Source of the DNA: Capitulum mitella | Taxonomy: Eukaryota > Arthropoda > Thecostraca > Pollicipedomorpha > Pollicipedidae | Length of the DNA: 64,000 nucleotides | Assembly: GCA_030062745.1 (NCBI GenBank) | Contig: CP099846.1 | Span: forward strand, 6,445,432 to 6,509,431 | Direction: 5' to 3' | Notes under the pieces: model-generated | Databases searched by the model: none | What the model was told of the DNA's origin: nothing | What the model saw: only the letters and a program-made list of their open reading frames with translations | Position numbers and translations under genes: made by a program | In this document: positions 1 through 13,600 of the stretch, piece by piece | How the letters are laid out: each line of letters opens with the position of its first letter | Numbering within the stretch: the first letter of the stretch is position 1

Positions 1-199
1 GATTGGCGAGAACGGCGACCACCGCCCACCGCCGGCGCCGCCGGCCAGCCGACAGAATCCAGGCGGCCAGGCGCCGACCTGATACAGGGCAGCGCAGCCG
101 GGACGTTCGCACCAGGCCGTGGCGGCTGTGAGACTTAGCACCGAAAACATTTACATTCCGCATTTGGTCAAAGTAAAGTGAAAGTGAAAACTGACGTCG

Positions 200-480
200 A
201 TACGGAGTCTTGCTCCGTGACTGACGCCGGTGCTGAGAAGCACACAGCAATGGCGTCGGTGTTTCAGAACTGAAGCCGGTGCGGAGTACCATGCAGCACT
301 GATGTTGGTGCTCCTGGACTGATGTCGGTATGGTGTATCGCACAGCAGTGACGTCGGAGCGGAGCTTCGGCCCATCATTGCCGCCGGACACACTGACGCT
401 GGCGTGGGCAGGCAGGCTGATGTAGCGTGCTGACCGCCGCAGGAGCCACCATCATTAGGCCCGTAATACGCGAGTGCTGA
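200..480. repeat. Degenerate minisatellite, unit about 55 bp
   Basis: Phrases of the form ctgatgtcggtgcggag, followed by GCAGCAC-like segments, recur every 50 to 60 bases with many substitutions. No coding signal accompanies them. A TTTATT at 568-573 (AATAAA on the minus strand) is the only polyadenylation-like signal I see downstream of the minus-strand gene ending at 1759, but it is 1.2 kb away. Confidence 0.45.
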
Positions 481-1439
481 CGACGTCGGAAACACGAATA
501 AGAGCCGTGAGCGTGGCCAATAATTACTGCATAATAGCACGACAAATTTATGCCAATTATACGTTATTTTATTATCCCACACCGTCACGGAAAGGAGCGT
601 GAATGAAAGTCTGAAGCGGCACAAGGCCACGCAGGTTACAATGGTGTGCGAATGACGTCAGCTACCATCGATCCAACGTTTTATGCATTTTCACACCACG
701 TAACACGTAACACAATATCGAGATCAGACAGTGGCCTGTCTGACTATGGCGCGATGGCAAAGACCGCGGAATCGCTGGCTGCCAGCAGTCGGCAGATAAG
801 TGACGAAAGACTTGGTCTGAGTCGACGAACGGGGATCGGTTCCTCCAGTCCCCGCCGGGCAGTTCGCCAGTCGCTGTGCACTGCGCAGCACAGCGCGATC
901 TTCAGCGGAAGCTGCGAGTAACCTCCACGAAGCCGTGCGAGTGAACACTTCGCCAAGTTCCCGTCACGTCTACTGACGGGGCGGGGAGCCCCAGACGGCA
1001 ACTGAACAAGTTGCCACACCCAGCAGTCCACAACTGCAAAACTCCAGCGTTCGCAAACCGCCGCCTACACATCCCGAGCTGACCTTCCCCCCCCCCGCTC
1101 ACGTGGCCTTTGACACTCCGCCGTGCATGATCGCCGCCCTGACGCCGCCTCGACCCCGCCTCAGCCCGCCATCGAAAGCTCAGCTCGAGTAATTGAACGT
1201 CACGCTGAGAGCCCATCAGTTGGGCAAAGCTCCGATATCGGTCGTCAGGGGTGAGGCCGGACGGCCGGGTCGGCTCGGTGACGAGCCATAAGTGCCGCGG
1301 GACCGGGCGGCGGCACTGTCTCGGCGCCCTGGGGCTGGGGGCGCCTCGTTCACGGCGGAACGTTTCGGCCGTCACCGCCGCAGCCAGGCCCGGCCGCCGG
1401 CTGCCGCTGGCAATGGGCCGGAACGCCGTTCGGCTGCGG

Positions 1440-1665
1440 TGAGTCAGCGGACCCGGACAGCAACCGTCAGCGTCAGGTCCGGGTCAGAGGATCCGGACAG
1501 GGACGGTCAGGGCCGGGACTGGATCACAGGGCCCGCACAGGAGCCGGTCAGAGTGAGGTCTGGATCACAGGGCCTGGACAGGAACGGTCACGTCTGAATA
1601 ACAGAAGCCGGGCAGGAAAGGTCACGGCCAGATCCGGACCACAGGACCCGGGAAAATGAAGTCAA
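1440..1665. repeat. Degenerate minisatellite (GGACAGGAACGGTCA-like units)
   Basis: About four diverged units of 50 to 60 bp, each containing a variant of ggacaggaacggtcag followed by ggatcacagg. The rest of 1-1758 (including 490-1440) shows no convincing exon. The open frames there are compositional. Confidence 0.5.
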
Positions 1666-1758
1666 ATCTGGGGCTTTCAGACAGCGGACTATGAGACCTG
1701 TGTTATTCGAAATGTGAGCGAAATTTCCATGCCTGAGTTCGCCTAGAGGTGTTTTCAG

Positions 1759-1965
1759 CTATTGGTACGCCATCGGCAGCTGCCTGAACAACTGAATGGA
1801 CACCGCATCCGGCACCAGCTTCGTCCGGCAACGGACCCCAATGGTCTCGCTCACGTCATCCAAGAACGCTTCATCCGCTGCCTTTCCGCTGACAACGGTC
1901 AGGCCGAACCCAACCGCCCGGTGTCCTTTTCCGCCGCCCGTCTCCACGTCCCACACCGCGACCAG
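1759..1965 (-). CDS. CUB-like gene, exon 4 (terminal)
   Basis: Encodes [15 protein letters not shown] onward to [10 protein letters not shown] and a TAG stop at 1759-1761. It contains Cys148. The phase-0 start requires the acceptor after cagag; the upstream tract is purine-rich, so this boundary is the weakest part of the model. Confidence 0.4.
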   Translation of the reverse strand: MVAVWDVETGGGKGHRAVGFGLTVVSGKAADEAFLDDVSETIGVRCRTKLVPDAVSIQLFRQLPMAYQ

Positions 1966-4900
1966 CTCTGTCGCTCGCCGCCGCGGCCCCCAACGTCAGT
2001 TCGACGCTTCGACGTCAGCTCCACGTCAGCCCGACGCTCCAACGTCAGCTGGACCTGAGCCGGGCGTCCGCCGCGCGCCGGCCGGCCGGACTGTCACCGT
2101 ACAGCTCCGACATCGATCGGCCGACACGGAGACGCGGCCGCGGCCGTCTCCCGACCACGGCGGCCGGCGCCGACCCGCCCCGGCCCGGCCCGGCCTGACC
2201 CGACCGGCCGCCGCCGCGACGCTCCGTCCCTCCGCTCCGGCCGGCCAGCAGAGGCCGTCGCTCGCGACGGGGCCCCGGCCGGCGACAGGGCGGCACGAGG
2301 GGGCCCGGTCCGGCCGGTCAGCAGAGGCCGTCGCTCGCGGCGGGGCTCCGGCCGGCGACAGGGACGGCACGAAGGGGGCCAGTCCGGCCGGTCGACGGAC
2401 GCCGGGACACGGAGGCCCGGCCGGCCGTACTGAGCTCAGGGGTCCGATTCATGGATCAGTGGGTTGTTTGGGTTTAGGGCGCATCGGAGGCATCATACGG
2501 CGCGCAGTCTGACTCTCAGAATTCAGGTCTTCAACGTCATCAGTGCTGGATCTGACCCACTCGAACATCACGGTGGTCAAATCTGACACCACTCCTCTGG
2601 GCCTCAACACCTTTGATTTCCAGAACCATCCTCTTGACATCACCACCCTCCACCTTCCCACCATCATCACCACCCTGAATTTCGACCCATCTGGTCCCAA
2701 AAATTCCTAGACTTTGGGTTCACTCCTCTGACCTTCAGCTCCCTAAAGTTCGACCTCTCACGTCCCCATCGCCTGACCAATCTGATCCTAAGGTGCCCTG
2801 AGGAACTGTCAGTTTCTCTGCTCTGAACTTTCGCCACAACGCCTCTGTCCCGACCGAGGTCCCGGCGCCACGTACCGCATTCAAAGCCCCCGACCCCCGG
2901 GCAACAGGGTGCTCACCTGCAGGTAGCTGGAGCAGTTGTTGACGTCGTCAAACCTGCCGACGTTCAGCTCCTCGACGACCGCCGTCATCCCAACTGTGAG
3001 GAGCGGAGGTTCCGGTTACCACCATACAAACAACACGGACCGTCATCGCACGCCTAACGAGGGTTTTTATTAGGCCAGCAACATGGTCAGCAGCAGGCAG
3101 GTGGTAATGCGGGTTACCCCCGGACACGTCCTTCAGATGAAGGGCACACGTATGCCGCTGCCGGCAAAACGCATGCAAATGAAAAAAACGCCGAAGTTAG
3201 GAGTCTGCTAATCCTGGACTACAGTCTTATGGGCTGGACTACAGTCGTATGGGGAAACCGAGGAGGAAATTTTAAAACATGAAAAATGGACCATTTTTCG
3301 AAAGTGCGATTTGTTATATTTAGATGCATTTCGCCACAAAGATGTCAATGTTGATCGGTACGCGCGAATGAGGGCTTCTACGCATGTCCCAACTGAACAG
3401 CACGCTGCACGGGATGACACCCAACTAACAAAGTACGAGATACGTACGAAGGAATGGACAACATTACTTTTACAACATCCTACGGAGCAAGGTTCCGGCA
3501 GAGACGGGGTCGTCATGCGATCGGGTCACGCGCGTATCCGCGCGCGTCGGCACCTAGTGCCGCACAGCGAGGCAACCATTCGACCCATCCGCCACGTTAC
3601 GACGCTGCTAGTTGTTGCGTTTCGAACTGAAGTGAACACAAATGGTACTGATAGCATACGCACACAGGTTCCCCTGTGAGGAAACATCCATGTCGTCTGA
3701 GGTGATTTTAGTCTAAAAATCATAAATCGCTGCGATATTTTTGGTTCAAAATAAAACTGACTCGACGAGTTAAACGGCAAGAACAGCATCTCTCGAGCAG
3801 TAGTTTGGTGGCCGGTACAGGACACTTCTGACTAAACAAAGAAAATGCCTCGTGTCATGTGGTTCAGGTGACCACGGCCCATCATGTGACTCAACTATTG
3901 TACAACCTGTGAAACATATCCCAGTGAGACAAGCTTACTTTTAGCTAAAAAAAATACTGCGGCAGACCTGAGGCTCCAAAGTTCACAGGATGGGACAAAG
4001 ATCTGGACAGCATCAGAGAGCAGAAGCACATCTGTGCAACAGCACTTGCATTGTTCAGAACTGGGACGTGACCCGACAGTTCGACCTGCAGACGACCGGG
4101 GACAGCACGTGAGTAGACCATCACGACAGCAGGGATGGCAGCACGTGCTAATACAGCAGAAAAACTTGTCCTGGCCCGTAGCATTAGGATCGCTTCTGTA
4201 CCCAGCCATCGTTAACGGCATTTAACAGACGGAAGAATTTTCCGCCCTGTCGTCCTGGTCGTGTGTGTTATTTTGTATGCAACGTTTCGTTGCGTACATA
4301 ATTACATAACACAGCGTTAGTTCTCTGGTCGTCGTCAGGTGTTAAATGGTCAGACGTTAATCGATGCGGTGCTAATTGGTCCTGAGAAATACGGGAATTT
4401 TTTTTGCCTTTCAGCCATGCATGTGTCGCAGCATCGAAAGTTTTGTGGTATTTTGGATTCGAATCAAGGACCTTCTGATTCGGAGTCCAGCACGCAGTTT
4501 TGCGGTATTCCAGATTCGAACCAGGGACCTTCAGATTCAGATTCTGAGTCCAGCACGCGAACCACTAAATTACCAATGGTTTCTTCGATAGTGCAGTGGT
4601 TATCGCGCTGGACTCTGAATCCGAAGGGCCATAGTTCGAATCCGAAATACCACAAAACTTTCGAGGCTGCGACACGTGCATGGCAGAAAGGCAAAACCCC
4701 GCCGGTTCTCCTCAGAATCAATTAACATCTCATCACTTAACATATGACGAATTCATACCTGACGACGGCCCAGAGACCTAACTGACCCAAACGTTGTGTA
4801 CATAGTAACACACAACCAGGACCAGGATAGCTCAAAAGATTCCTCCATTCGTCATAGTACCACCTCGTCTCGATCATTCCGCAAAACCCTGCCCTTTAAT

Positions 4901-7287
4901 AGTGCAAAATGTCCCCTCTACCACTGTAAGGCCTTACTTAGTCTTTCTTAGATGTTTGCAGCATGGTGAAGTATGTTCTTCACACATTATTTCACGCGAC
5001 TGGGCGTGACCGTGCGCCTTGACAATGATAGGCATCACTCGGAACAGTTTTCAAAGACACATATTCCGGGTTTCGGAACAGGGCATTAGCATTACTTGCG
5101 TGATCGTGGTCTCAAATTGAAGAGCTACAGACTTTAGCAATTTTCCGTTTCACGCCTAATGCCGCCAGCAGCGTGCACAGAACCGGCGGTAAGCCAGCCA
5201 CCAAACTGCTGCTCGGCTGCAGCAGCGGCACAGATCATGCGGCTCTGCCACCGGGGCGAACACGTCCGTGCCGATGCGACGGTCACAACGCAACACATCC
5301 GCCCAACGTGAGCCCGCCGGGACCGCACGGGATAGCTGAGCCACTCAGGCTCCATTCAGCACTGGCGTCGATGAGCTCGAGGGAGGCCCATTGTCGGACG
5401 GATCGCAACGTCGCCCGTGATCGATTCGTCTCCGTCGCTCGGGCCCGCGGACGCAGATGGCAGCGATCGCCACGGCAACTCCCCTTCAGCGTCCCAGTTT
5501 ACCCGTCACATCGCGGCAGCCGTGAGTGGCTTACTACCGCGGTCGGCACGCAGCACCGTCCGACCGACGCAGCTACTCGGGGGCGGCCGCCGGCCGGGGA
5601 GAACCCGCCGTCGACGAGCGCGATTACTCGAGCGCCGTCCAATACGAGGTCGGCACCAGCCGGGGCGGCACCAGCGGGCCGTCACCAGCGGCACCAGCAC
5701 TAGCTCACCGAGCTCATGCCGCTCACCGATGACAGGGTCGCCGATGTCGAACTGGACGGCGCAGGTGAGCGGCCTGGCCAGCTGACCGGGCGACAGTCGG
5801 ACCAGCACGGCCGGCTCCGACTTGTGCATCCGGATCGTCTTGTTGCACACGCTCGGGTCGTCCAGAAACACTGCGGGCGGGGAAAGGGTCAGACTGTGCT
5901 CCACTAATGTCTGAACAATCAAGCGTTGCTCACTTTGGGCGTTGATCATGTTGGAGACATGGGACATTATTTCGAACAAATGCGTCATCTTACTGCTGAC
6001 ATTATTTACAGCAATGTCTCTCCATTGTGGAACTTCCAAACATCGGCGAATGCTTATTTCTTTAAGTCACATTGTGGAGATGCATATGATGGTCCCTCAT
6101 CTTTTGTGCGAATGCGGAGAAACGGCACCTTAACCCGCGCCTGACTGTCGGTCGCCGCCATGCACGCCAGAGGGGGGACCGCCCCTCTCTAACTCACGAA
6201 CGGTTGGTCGCACAATAAAATAAGCACACCGTTGGGAGGCTCGGGACGAGTAGAGCTCGAAATTGGTCTCATTTTTGGTTCTGGACAGTGTGTAAGCCAT
6301 TTACGCCCTATATAAGTTTTCTCATGGCCGCCTGCATGAGACCGAGAAACCGAAACCGCCTGGATCTCAAGAGCTGTGGCCGACAAACTCTACACAAAGG
6401 CACCAGCGGACAGGCAAAAGTCCGCAGAAGGCGATACACGTCTAATTTCTCCGATTTGCTTAACATATACGCGGGAACATTGATAATTTTCAAATAGTTA
6501 CTTGTGCCAACTTTTCGCCAATCTGAAGATGGGACAAGTATCTCGAAAAGTCAGTAGTGCCTCACCAAAAAAATCGGGAAATGTGAAATTAAAGTCGTAC
6601 GTAACCTGTGAGTAATAACACTGTTGATAAAATTAAACGTCTGATTCAGCTGAAATACTGTGCTCGTTTTGTTCCGCATTCATCGACATAGCGGGGGAAA
6701 TGCCCGCAAAGACGCCCAGCGCTGCACCGCATCCCCACCCCCGCTGCCCCCGTAACCATACAGCGCAAGGATGAGGCGATACAGTGTGCTGCCTCCGGCC
6801 ACTGCCGTTTCGGTGCCACCGCCCGACTCACCGACGAACGATGCTCGATTGCGCGAACTAACAGCAGTGGCGGAGAAAGGCATGTGTTTGTAGGGTAACT
6901 GTTGGTTACAACATTGTATATTTGCATTTCATATTGGTTCAAAATGTCAGATAATGTTACAAAATGATTTTTGTTTCTTTGCGTAATGTTTTGGAACTGT
7001 GCGCAAATGATTCCATAATATGGGTGTACGCCACCAGCTGTGACCACCACTTATCCGCCCTTGAAACGGGAGAGAACTCTCCGCCTTGAGCGCTGGCGCC
7101 GAACGTATGCTGATTATTTTCGTTGCGCGGATTCGAACGTATGTCCAGTTTGCTCACGCCGTCTTTGCAGACACAGACAAAACACGGACAGCGACGCGTC
7201 ATGCAACATTTTGTTTCTTCTGCGTATACGACCGTTTGGTCCTACACTTGCGCTGTGCTTCGGGTGTCTGTGAGACCACGAGTCGCC

Positions 7288-7350
<63 letters not shown>

Positions 7351-7405
7351 CAAAATGTTACATGGCGTGTCGCTGTCCGTGTTTTGTTTGTGTCTGCAAA
7401 GACGG

Positions 7406-7474
<69 letters not shown>

Positions 7475-7570
7475 AATGTTGTGGGTGTGCTGTCGTGTTT
7501 TGTTTTTTCAAAAAGGATATATATATTTCTATATATTTCTTCTACATATATATTTTTATATACATAGAAA

Positions 7571-7616
<46 letters not shown>

Positions 7617-10600
7617 AGGCAGTATGTTGGCTGTAAAACATGCTTCATTAAAAACGACTGCATGTTCCGCATTTGCTAGTTCTTTACGCATTTCTCAAGC
7701 TCCCTGGCCCTTCTTTCAGCAAAGTTGTCTAGACTGCATATCAGATTTACAAAATTAATCATATAATGTCATATCTTTGCAGAAACAGTTGAAATATGGA
7801 ATCTACATGTTTGTAGTTTCGCGCTCAAAATTTTGTGAATGACATAATAAAGTCTAGAATGCAAAAGTTCCTTCATTCACGGTCATACGTTATGAAATGA
7901 TGAAACTTTTCAATGAAAACAGGCTACCCGACTGTTCAACGTAAATTCGACAACCAGTACAATGTTGCGTTCATATGCGACATGAAGCAAGTCTGTAGGT
8001 ATTTTCCTTTCTTGAAGCCTGCAAAACGACGATCGGCCGTTTGAAAATTTTGGAGAGCACTGACCACAAGTCCAGAGGCCATAATTTAACCTCGTGAACT
8101 AATAAATTGACCAGTGGAATTCAGAATGCATTCTGTTTCGTTCCGAGAATAGAAGCGGGTAACGTGACGAAACGTCGCAGCCCTGTTGCCAACTGAACTA
8201 CAGAACTGCCTTCAGTTCCGAAAAACTTTGAAGGGCGTCTAATGAACTTGCACCTCTTGGCGGTGACAAATGGATTACAAACGAATCAAAATTAGACATT
8301 GGGCAAACTCAGAGAAATGCTAATTTGTGGGTTCCAATACAATGACAGCTGTTCTCCGAATGGTATATCTAGTACGGAAATAGCTAATTGGCCATTTTTC
8401 ACTGACATGGCACATATGTCTTTTTCGGTTGTGATGCGATTTCTTTCTTTTTTTTGAGGCGTCAGGTGCATAATTCCCGTCCGCTGCCCTGTGGAAACGC
8501 TTGTCTGTCAACAGACATGTCCTAGTTTGTTTGCAGATTCAGCCCGGCCACCGCACCACCGAACTCAGGCACGGCACGGTGGTGCGTCGGAACCCGGTTC
8601 GCGTCCCGCAGCAGACTCGCTCCCTGTCATGGGGGGAGGAACAGAACCAAGCGGCACCTCGGCCGAGCGTTAGCCCAGCATGTCGCGCTATCACAAACTG
8701 CCCGCTCCGACGCTGCCGGCATGCAAAGGTCAGGAAGGGTTGACCTTCGCGTGGCGGCGGCGACCGCGCAGCAGCACCATTTTGTATGAACGCCTCCCGC
8801 CACTCCTATACCGGCCTCCGATCATCCTGGTACCGTACGAGCTTCATGCGTGAGTGGGACCGGGAAAATATGCGGGAAAGTGATCCCCGCCCACAGCAAT
8901 CCATGTCGATTGGAAGCGAACGGAACGATAGCAGAAATGTCCCGCTTTGTTGCAGCCCATGGCTTTTTTAAGTACCGAATGGGGCATTCCACAACAGACT
9001 GGCCAGCCAAAAGGCAACCGTGCATCTCAGATTTCGGTGAAAATGCATATGCAAGGTCATCATATGCTCCGAATTTCGCGGCACAAGTTTCAGCTCGATT
9101 GGAGCAATGGTTGTCTAGTTTTAGCCTCCCGCGATTTCGTGAGGTCACGGTGCGTGACGATATTTGACGACTGGTAACTGCAGAGGAAACACTTTTATAG
9201 TTGGAAAATTACATTTTCTTACTTGTTATGAACCGAGGAACATTTTGGCCGGTTCAGATTTTTTTCTTTCGCAGTTCTGACAACGTGATCTCGTGCTTCT
9301 TCTTCGTGCAGTTGTTGGCTGTAGAGTCAGACGCGGGAAGCAGAATGTGCCCAGGGATGAAAGATTGTGTCACCGTTCCAAACGCAGATGGCGTCAAGGA
9401 TAAACTGCAGGTATGCTACACAGATGCGGCACAAGCCCGGGAGACGACAGTGCATCATCCTTTTCGGAGCTCATACCGGAGAAGTACGAGGACGAAATCA
9501 ACTTGCACCACACAAGCTCTTATAAGCAGAGGGTAAATGCGGATCGGTGCACGCTGGTTTACCACATTGATTCACGGGAAGATTTCCTGGCCAAGCTCAG
9601 TCAAAGCAAAGTTCGGCTAGCCAAACATCACTTCATTTCGAAAACCCGTATTTTCAGCAATCTGGAAAAAATCAATGCCTACAAGAGACGTGGTAGCCGT
9701 AGGCGATTTTCCAGGACATTATTCATTCATCGTGCAAAACCATGCCCAGGGCTTCCAATGGGACGTCACGCAAACCATGGTACGTCCATTCGTCGCCTCT
9801 TGGCAGGAGGACGGCTCGGCACTCCATCAAAGTTTCTGCGTGATATCTGATGGAATAAAGCATAATGCGGCCATGGTTCATGCCTTCCAGAAGCAGTTAG
9901 TCCCACCGTTGAAGGCTCGGATCCCAAGTACGCACAAAACGCATTACATTTCGGACGGACCCGCGGCCCAGTACAAAAATCGATTTAATTACGCCAACAT
10001 TTCGTTTTACCATGATTTTGGTTTGGACTGTGACCGGCGTTTTTTCCGGACGTCTCTCGGAAAGAGTATTTGTGATGGCATCGGGGAGACATTCAACAGG
10101 GCTACAGCCAGAGAAAGTCGACCCATCCGTATCATGACGAAATTTTAGTGGCACAGGCAATGGTCGAATTCAGATTCATTTTAAACATTTATTCCACTGT
10201 ACGGAGACATGATAAAGTACCAGAAAAGACACAGTCACATCAGCAGCGCTTCGCGAAGTCGGTCACGGTGTAAGGGGCGAAAGATTTACACATCTTTTCT
10301 GCCTTCGATCATTTGACGATGATTGTACATGACGCTTAGACGCAGGAACGGGGGGAGGTCCGTGGGTGCCACGGCACCCCCACTTTCCGAGAATGCTGAA
10401 CATTAACCCTACTGTGATGCATGGAAAAAATCGGCATCAAAATTGGCTTTGGCACCAACGCTTTCTGAGACGTTCCTACACCTATCACATGAGGTATCAT
10501 CAGGGGGCACAGGGTACGTTGTGCGAGTGTGCAAGCCCTCACACTGGGATAGAGCAGTGGGGGCTGCTGATTTAGGGTAGTGTACCAGATCATGCTTGTG

Positions 10601-13600
10601 TTGAGTGTTCGATACTATGTACCTTTGTCTGGTAGACCACAGAGCAGCAGTTCCTTTTGCCAGTAATGTGTGATTAATGCGGAACATGAAAAACACCCGT
10701 AGAACTGTTAAGTGTATGTGTGGATCTGATTATTTCTTTCTTTTAGGATTCTTCCCACCACATGTTATCCAGATGGGCTTAAGGGGCCAAATAATGTTTA
10801 TTCACACGCGAAGCAGTAGCTTATGGTCAAATATGAAAAAGCCGCGTACCTAAGGACCGACAAAATGACATTTAAAGAAAACGGAAAATACCAGTCTACA
10901 AAAACTTGTCCACATCAAGATAATCTATCAGTGCTGATTTCAAAACACAAAAAAATGTTTAATTTCCACTTCCACCGAGTCAAAGGCATGTAATGTGACT
11001 AAAGATCACAGGGTCCTGAGGTTCAAGGTCGAGAAGATAAGCATTGCAAATAGCTTATCAGTTCTTTCTTTCAATGCAAATCCAACAACATATAATTTTC
11101 CCATTATTAAATCATCTGTGTTCATGATATAACCCGTCAAACATAGGCATGCATCGTGACCTCATAAAAACGACACGGGCTGTAAGTCGATGACCGTTTT
11201 TCTGAGCAAACTGAAAGCTGTACAGGTGAATTATGAGCATTAAATTATCCCGTACACAAATTTTCACCAAAATCTGAGACATAGGGTGTTACCCCTGGTC
11301 GACCTGTGATGGAACTGTTGTCTGTGAGTCAGACGCGAGGTCACAGGCAATTGGTGCGTTTCGCAAACTTCTGCGGCCGGTTTTGCACATTGCAAAAACT
11401 CTATACGGGCAAACGGAAGCTGTGGACCTCGTCTCAGGACCTTGCATGTCGCACTGCAGCCTCCAAGCAGTCTCCCGGGCTGCATGGACATCAGAAGTGC
11501 AGGCTCGCTGATGTAAATACGCTACTGACATCAAAAGTACAGGCTCCACCCTGAGTCCCCTGATGCGCCACGTCTCCAAATAGCACAGCCCGCACCCACG
11601 GCCACCCTCAGTCGCAGAGCCGCTGCCGAAAATTTGCATCAGAACAGTGAAAACGGCGGCAATCTTTCTGTCGCATTTCGCCGGCGTCGCTCCTCGCTTC
11701 AGATCGAACTTATCTGAGCACACTTCGATCAGCTGAACTGCACTTTGTGGTCTGAGACCGCCAGCAGAATTACAACTGGTCGTCTGTAATCACCAACAGA
11801 ATTCCATTCTGTCGTCGCCTGCCATCACCGGCAGAATCCGAATCGGCTACCCAATCGGTTCTCATCACCCGCACAATCCTAATCTCTAGCCGCCATCACC
11901 GGCAGAATTCCAATCCATCGTCTCCCATAACCAGTTGAATTTCATTTTTTTCACCAGCCACCACCAGTTTCAATCTGCCGTCCCTGATAAGGCCCAGAAT
12001 TTGACTCTCTTGTTTAGTTTGCCATGGTCGCGATAATTTCAGTCGCCAGTCTATCGTTGCCGGACAATCCCCTTCTAGCGTCTTTCAGCACCGGTAGAAG
12101 TCCAATCTGCCGTCTGCCATCACTGGCAGAATCCTGATCAGTCGCTCGCATGAGATGACAACGCGTCGTTTGCTCTGCCGCTGGGGCGAAAAGACCATCG
12201 CTGTTTGACCAGACAGTGATGGTCAGCACTAACCACCGTCACCGCTCCACACCGATCATCACAGCTGTCTCACCAGGGACTGCCGCCATCGTCAGCCGAC
12301 CTGACGCTCGCCGCCCGGACGTCCCTGCAGACAATGTCTCCGTCCCAATCAGTCGCACGTCAGAAACTGTCGCAAGAACGGCCGTACGATATCCGTCACA
12401 CCACCGTCAGCGGACCGGTCACCAGCGGATCAGACACCAGCCGGCACCAGCCGGCACCAAATGACGGGCCGCGCGTGACCCGGCCAGCGCCGAAGGATAC
12501 GAGCGACTCGAAACAGAGGGCTGGCAGCTCAGAGGACAGGCGGCTCAGCCGCCACAGCCTCTGATCCGACAGTCAACCCCGCATCGTCCTCTGATTGGCC
12601 GGCGACCCCGCCAATTGCAATTTACGACGACTACATCGGGCATGAGGTGGCCGTGGCCGCGCTGGCGCTTCAACACGCGAAATAAGTTACGGAGAGAGTT
12701 ATCTGAAGTTCTTGGCCCTGTGACGACGAACTCTGAGAATTACTTCAGTCGTCTTCTGAACCCACCATGCCAGTTGTCAATAACTGCAGGGAGCATTTAT
12801 GTAACGCTTTTGCAAGCGACAGACGTTGCAAAGTAGCCAGTCCCTTTGATGTAGAGCATTACGGCTGCTCACTACGTGGCAATGGCTGTACGCATGTGAC
12901 CTTTAAACTAAGATCATTCAGGCACGAATGCTCCAAAGCAGCCTGGCTGGGCCAAGCAATGTTTTGTCAACTGAAGTCACATGCATGGCATGCAATTTCG
13001 CGAAAGATCATCCAGTCTGGCTGCGGTTAAATGAGGTGGGTTGTATAACAATAAATGTCGAGATTTTATTTGATTTATTTCGTAGAGTACAGTCATGTCG
13101 TCTCGACTGGCCATTTTTTCCTTTTTTTAGATGGAACGGTTCGACTCTAGGCACGCTCGACTTGCTCTGCTCAGGACGATTAATGCGAGTCAGAGATGAA
13201 TTAAAAAACTTTAAACCGCGATCAAATCGCCATGTGGTCGGAAACTCTGCAAAACGTGAGCGTTCTTGAACGGAAGGGAAACACAGAGTCTACAAAAGCA
13301 GTCGCGAGGAAAATGGCATCGATGATGGTCAGTCTCAGTAGCGAGTGCTTGACAAGGACTGGCAGTTTTTTTTGAAGTTGGCGATTGAGACAATTTATGC
13401 TCAGTTACGCCAGGACCCAGAACATGCTGATATATCTCGTTTATCTCAGCTTTCCTTAGCTGTTTTTGGCTTTAGAGCCTCCGATCCATAGCGCGCGACT
13501 TTAATCTCGATGTTTTTGTGGTCAGAAGAATTGTTCTGATGCCGGTGGATCCAATGGCATGATCGGCGGCGGCTTTCCGGTAAACAGGCAAGAAAACGTA

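Noticed and set aside
7086..7679. Open frames translating to IYIYIY repeats on both strands
   Set aside because: They are the TA microsatellite read in frame; no start context, domain or splice support.
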